Source of the DNA: Solirubrobacteraceae bacterium | GTDB lineage: Bacteria > Actinomycetota > Thermoleophilia > Solirubrobacterales > Solirubrobacteraceae | NCBI GenBank assembly: GCA_019683665.1 | Contig: JADGIB010000218.1 | Span: forward strand, 1 to 6,267 | DNA length: 6,267 nt | Direction of reading: 5' to 3' | In this document: piece by piece, positions 6,026 through 6,267 of the stretch | How the letters are laid out: each line of letters opens with the position of its first letter | How positions within the stretch are numbered: position 1 is the first letter of the stretch | Position numbers and translations under genes: made by a program | The notes under the pieces: generated by a model | What the model was told of the DNA's origin: nothing | What the model saw: the letters and a program-made list of their open reading frames with translations, nothing else | Databases searched by the model: none

Positions 6026-6052
6026 CCAAGCCTGGACGTCGACCAGGCCTGG
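6026..6052 (-). promoter_or_regulatory. Candidate operator: two tandem 10-bp palindromes upstream of MP2
   Basis: On the reverse strand CCAGGCCTGG (6043-6052) and CCAGGCTTGG (6026-6035) are separated by TCGACGT. The first is a perfect palindrome and the second differs by one base, so the pair also forms one larger inverted repeat. The sites are 17 bp apart centre to centre and end 24 nt before the MP2 start codon. They could bind a repressor or fold in the leader. Confidence 0.45.
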
Positions 6053-6116
6053 ATGACTGCGGGCGAGGAATGTGGGCGCCGCGTCCAGCGACGACGACGC
6101 GGGGCGGGCGCCGGTT

Positions 6117-6147
6117 CGGCCGTGCGTCCCCCCGGAGTGCACGGCCG
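6117..6147 (-). terminator. Hairpin with 9-bp stem upstream of MP2
   Basis: CGGCCGTGC (6117-6125) and GCACGGCCG (6139-6147) are perfect reverse complements around a 13-nt loop, with G-U pairs possible on both ends. On the reverse strand it begins 9 nt after a possible TAG stop at 6156-6158, the position expected for the terminator of a gene preceding MP2. Confidence 0.4.
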
Positions 6148-6155
6148 GGCGGCGC

Positions 6156-6266
6156 CTACCCGGGCGGCGAGGGCGACGCGGGTGACGTGGTCGCGGAGTG
6201 CGGCGGCCGGCCCGGGCCTGCCCGGATGCGCGGGGGCGGCCCCCGGTCCGGCCGGGCGGCCGCCGA
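6156..6266 (-). CDS. Possible C-terminal end of a reverse-strand gene (partial)
   Basis: From the window edge, one reverse frame runs 36 codons with third positions nearly all G/C and ends with SATTSPASPSPPG at TAG 6156-6158, just before the hairpin at 6117-6147. The Pro/Ser/Thr-rich tail would suit an exported or membrane protein. A second reverse frame (containing LRDHVTRVALAAR) is also open and GC-rich at third positions, so the choice of frame is uncertain. No family can be named. Confidence 0.25.
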   Translation of the reverse strand, partial: SAAARPDRGPPPRIRAGPGRPPHSATTSPASPSPPG

Positions 6267-6267
6267 C

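Noticed and set aside
5214..6056. Long forward open frame antisense to MP2
   Set aside because: Its composition is low-complexity Arg/Gly/Asp/Glu and it mirrors the MP2 gene, which has a paralog, membrane spans and a strong ribosome site.

Overview
The window is very GC-rich, with codon third positions almost always G or C in the real genes. Its protein families (alanine-rich lipoproteins, a multi-membrane-span NarL-type sensor kinase with a 'YPDG' motif) point to a high-GC actinomycete. A Frankia-like or related soil actinomycete fits, but nothing here fixes the genus.

Layout from left to right: a forward lipoprotein gene (LP1, 37-846) with a terminator hairpin just after it; a short spacer; a reverse-strand wreck of a two-component system (1046-3088); a 243-nt divergent spacer; a forward membrane-protein gene (MP1, 3332-4051) followed 119 nt later by a second lipoprotein-family gene (LP2, 4171-4992); a symmetry-rich non-coding spacer (4993-5270); a reverse membrane-protein gene (MP2, 5271-6002) paralogous to MP1; and about 265 nt of leader that may hold the last codons of one more reverse gene. 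No insertion sequence, CRISPR array, rRNA or credible tRNA was found. No gene-free stretch exceeds 300 nt.

The main content is a duplicated two-gene family: a small 5-6-span membrane protein (MP1, MP2) and an exported protein of about 270 residues (LP1, LP2) with two conserved cysteines and a beta-rich C-terminal domain. MP1 and LP2 are in tandem and probably co-transcribed, so the two families may work as a membrane-plus-exported pair. Their function is not recognisable. LP2 has lost the lipobox cysteine that LP1 keeps (an Arg codon CGC where TGC is expected), so the paralogs may differ in being anchored or released.

The reverse-strand kinase is a decayed gene. A one-base loss in a run of five Gs breaks its reading frame. 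Its ATP-binding G-boxes are absent, and the C-terminus runs into what looks like the last ~30 residues of a LuxR-type response regulator. This is the scar expected from a deletion that removed the end of a kinase and most of its partner regulator, leaving the operon's terminator hairpin in place.
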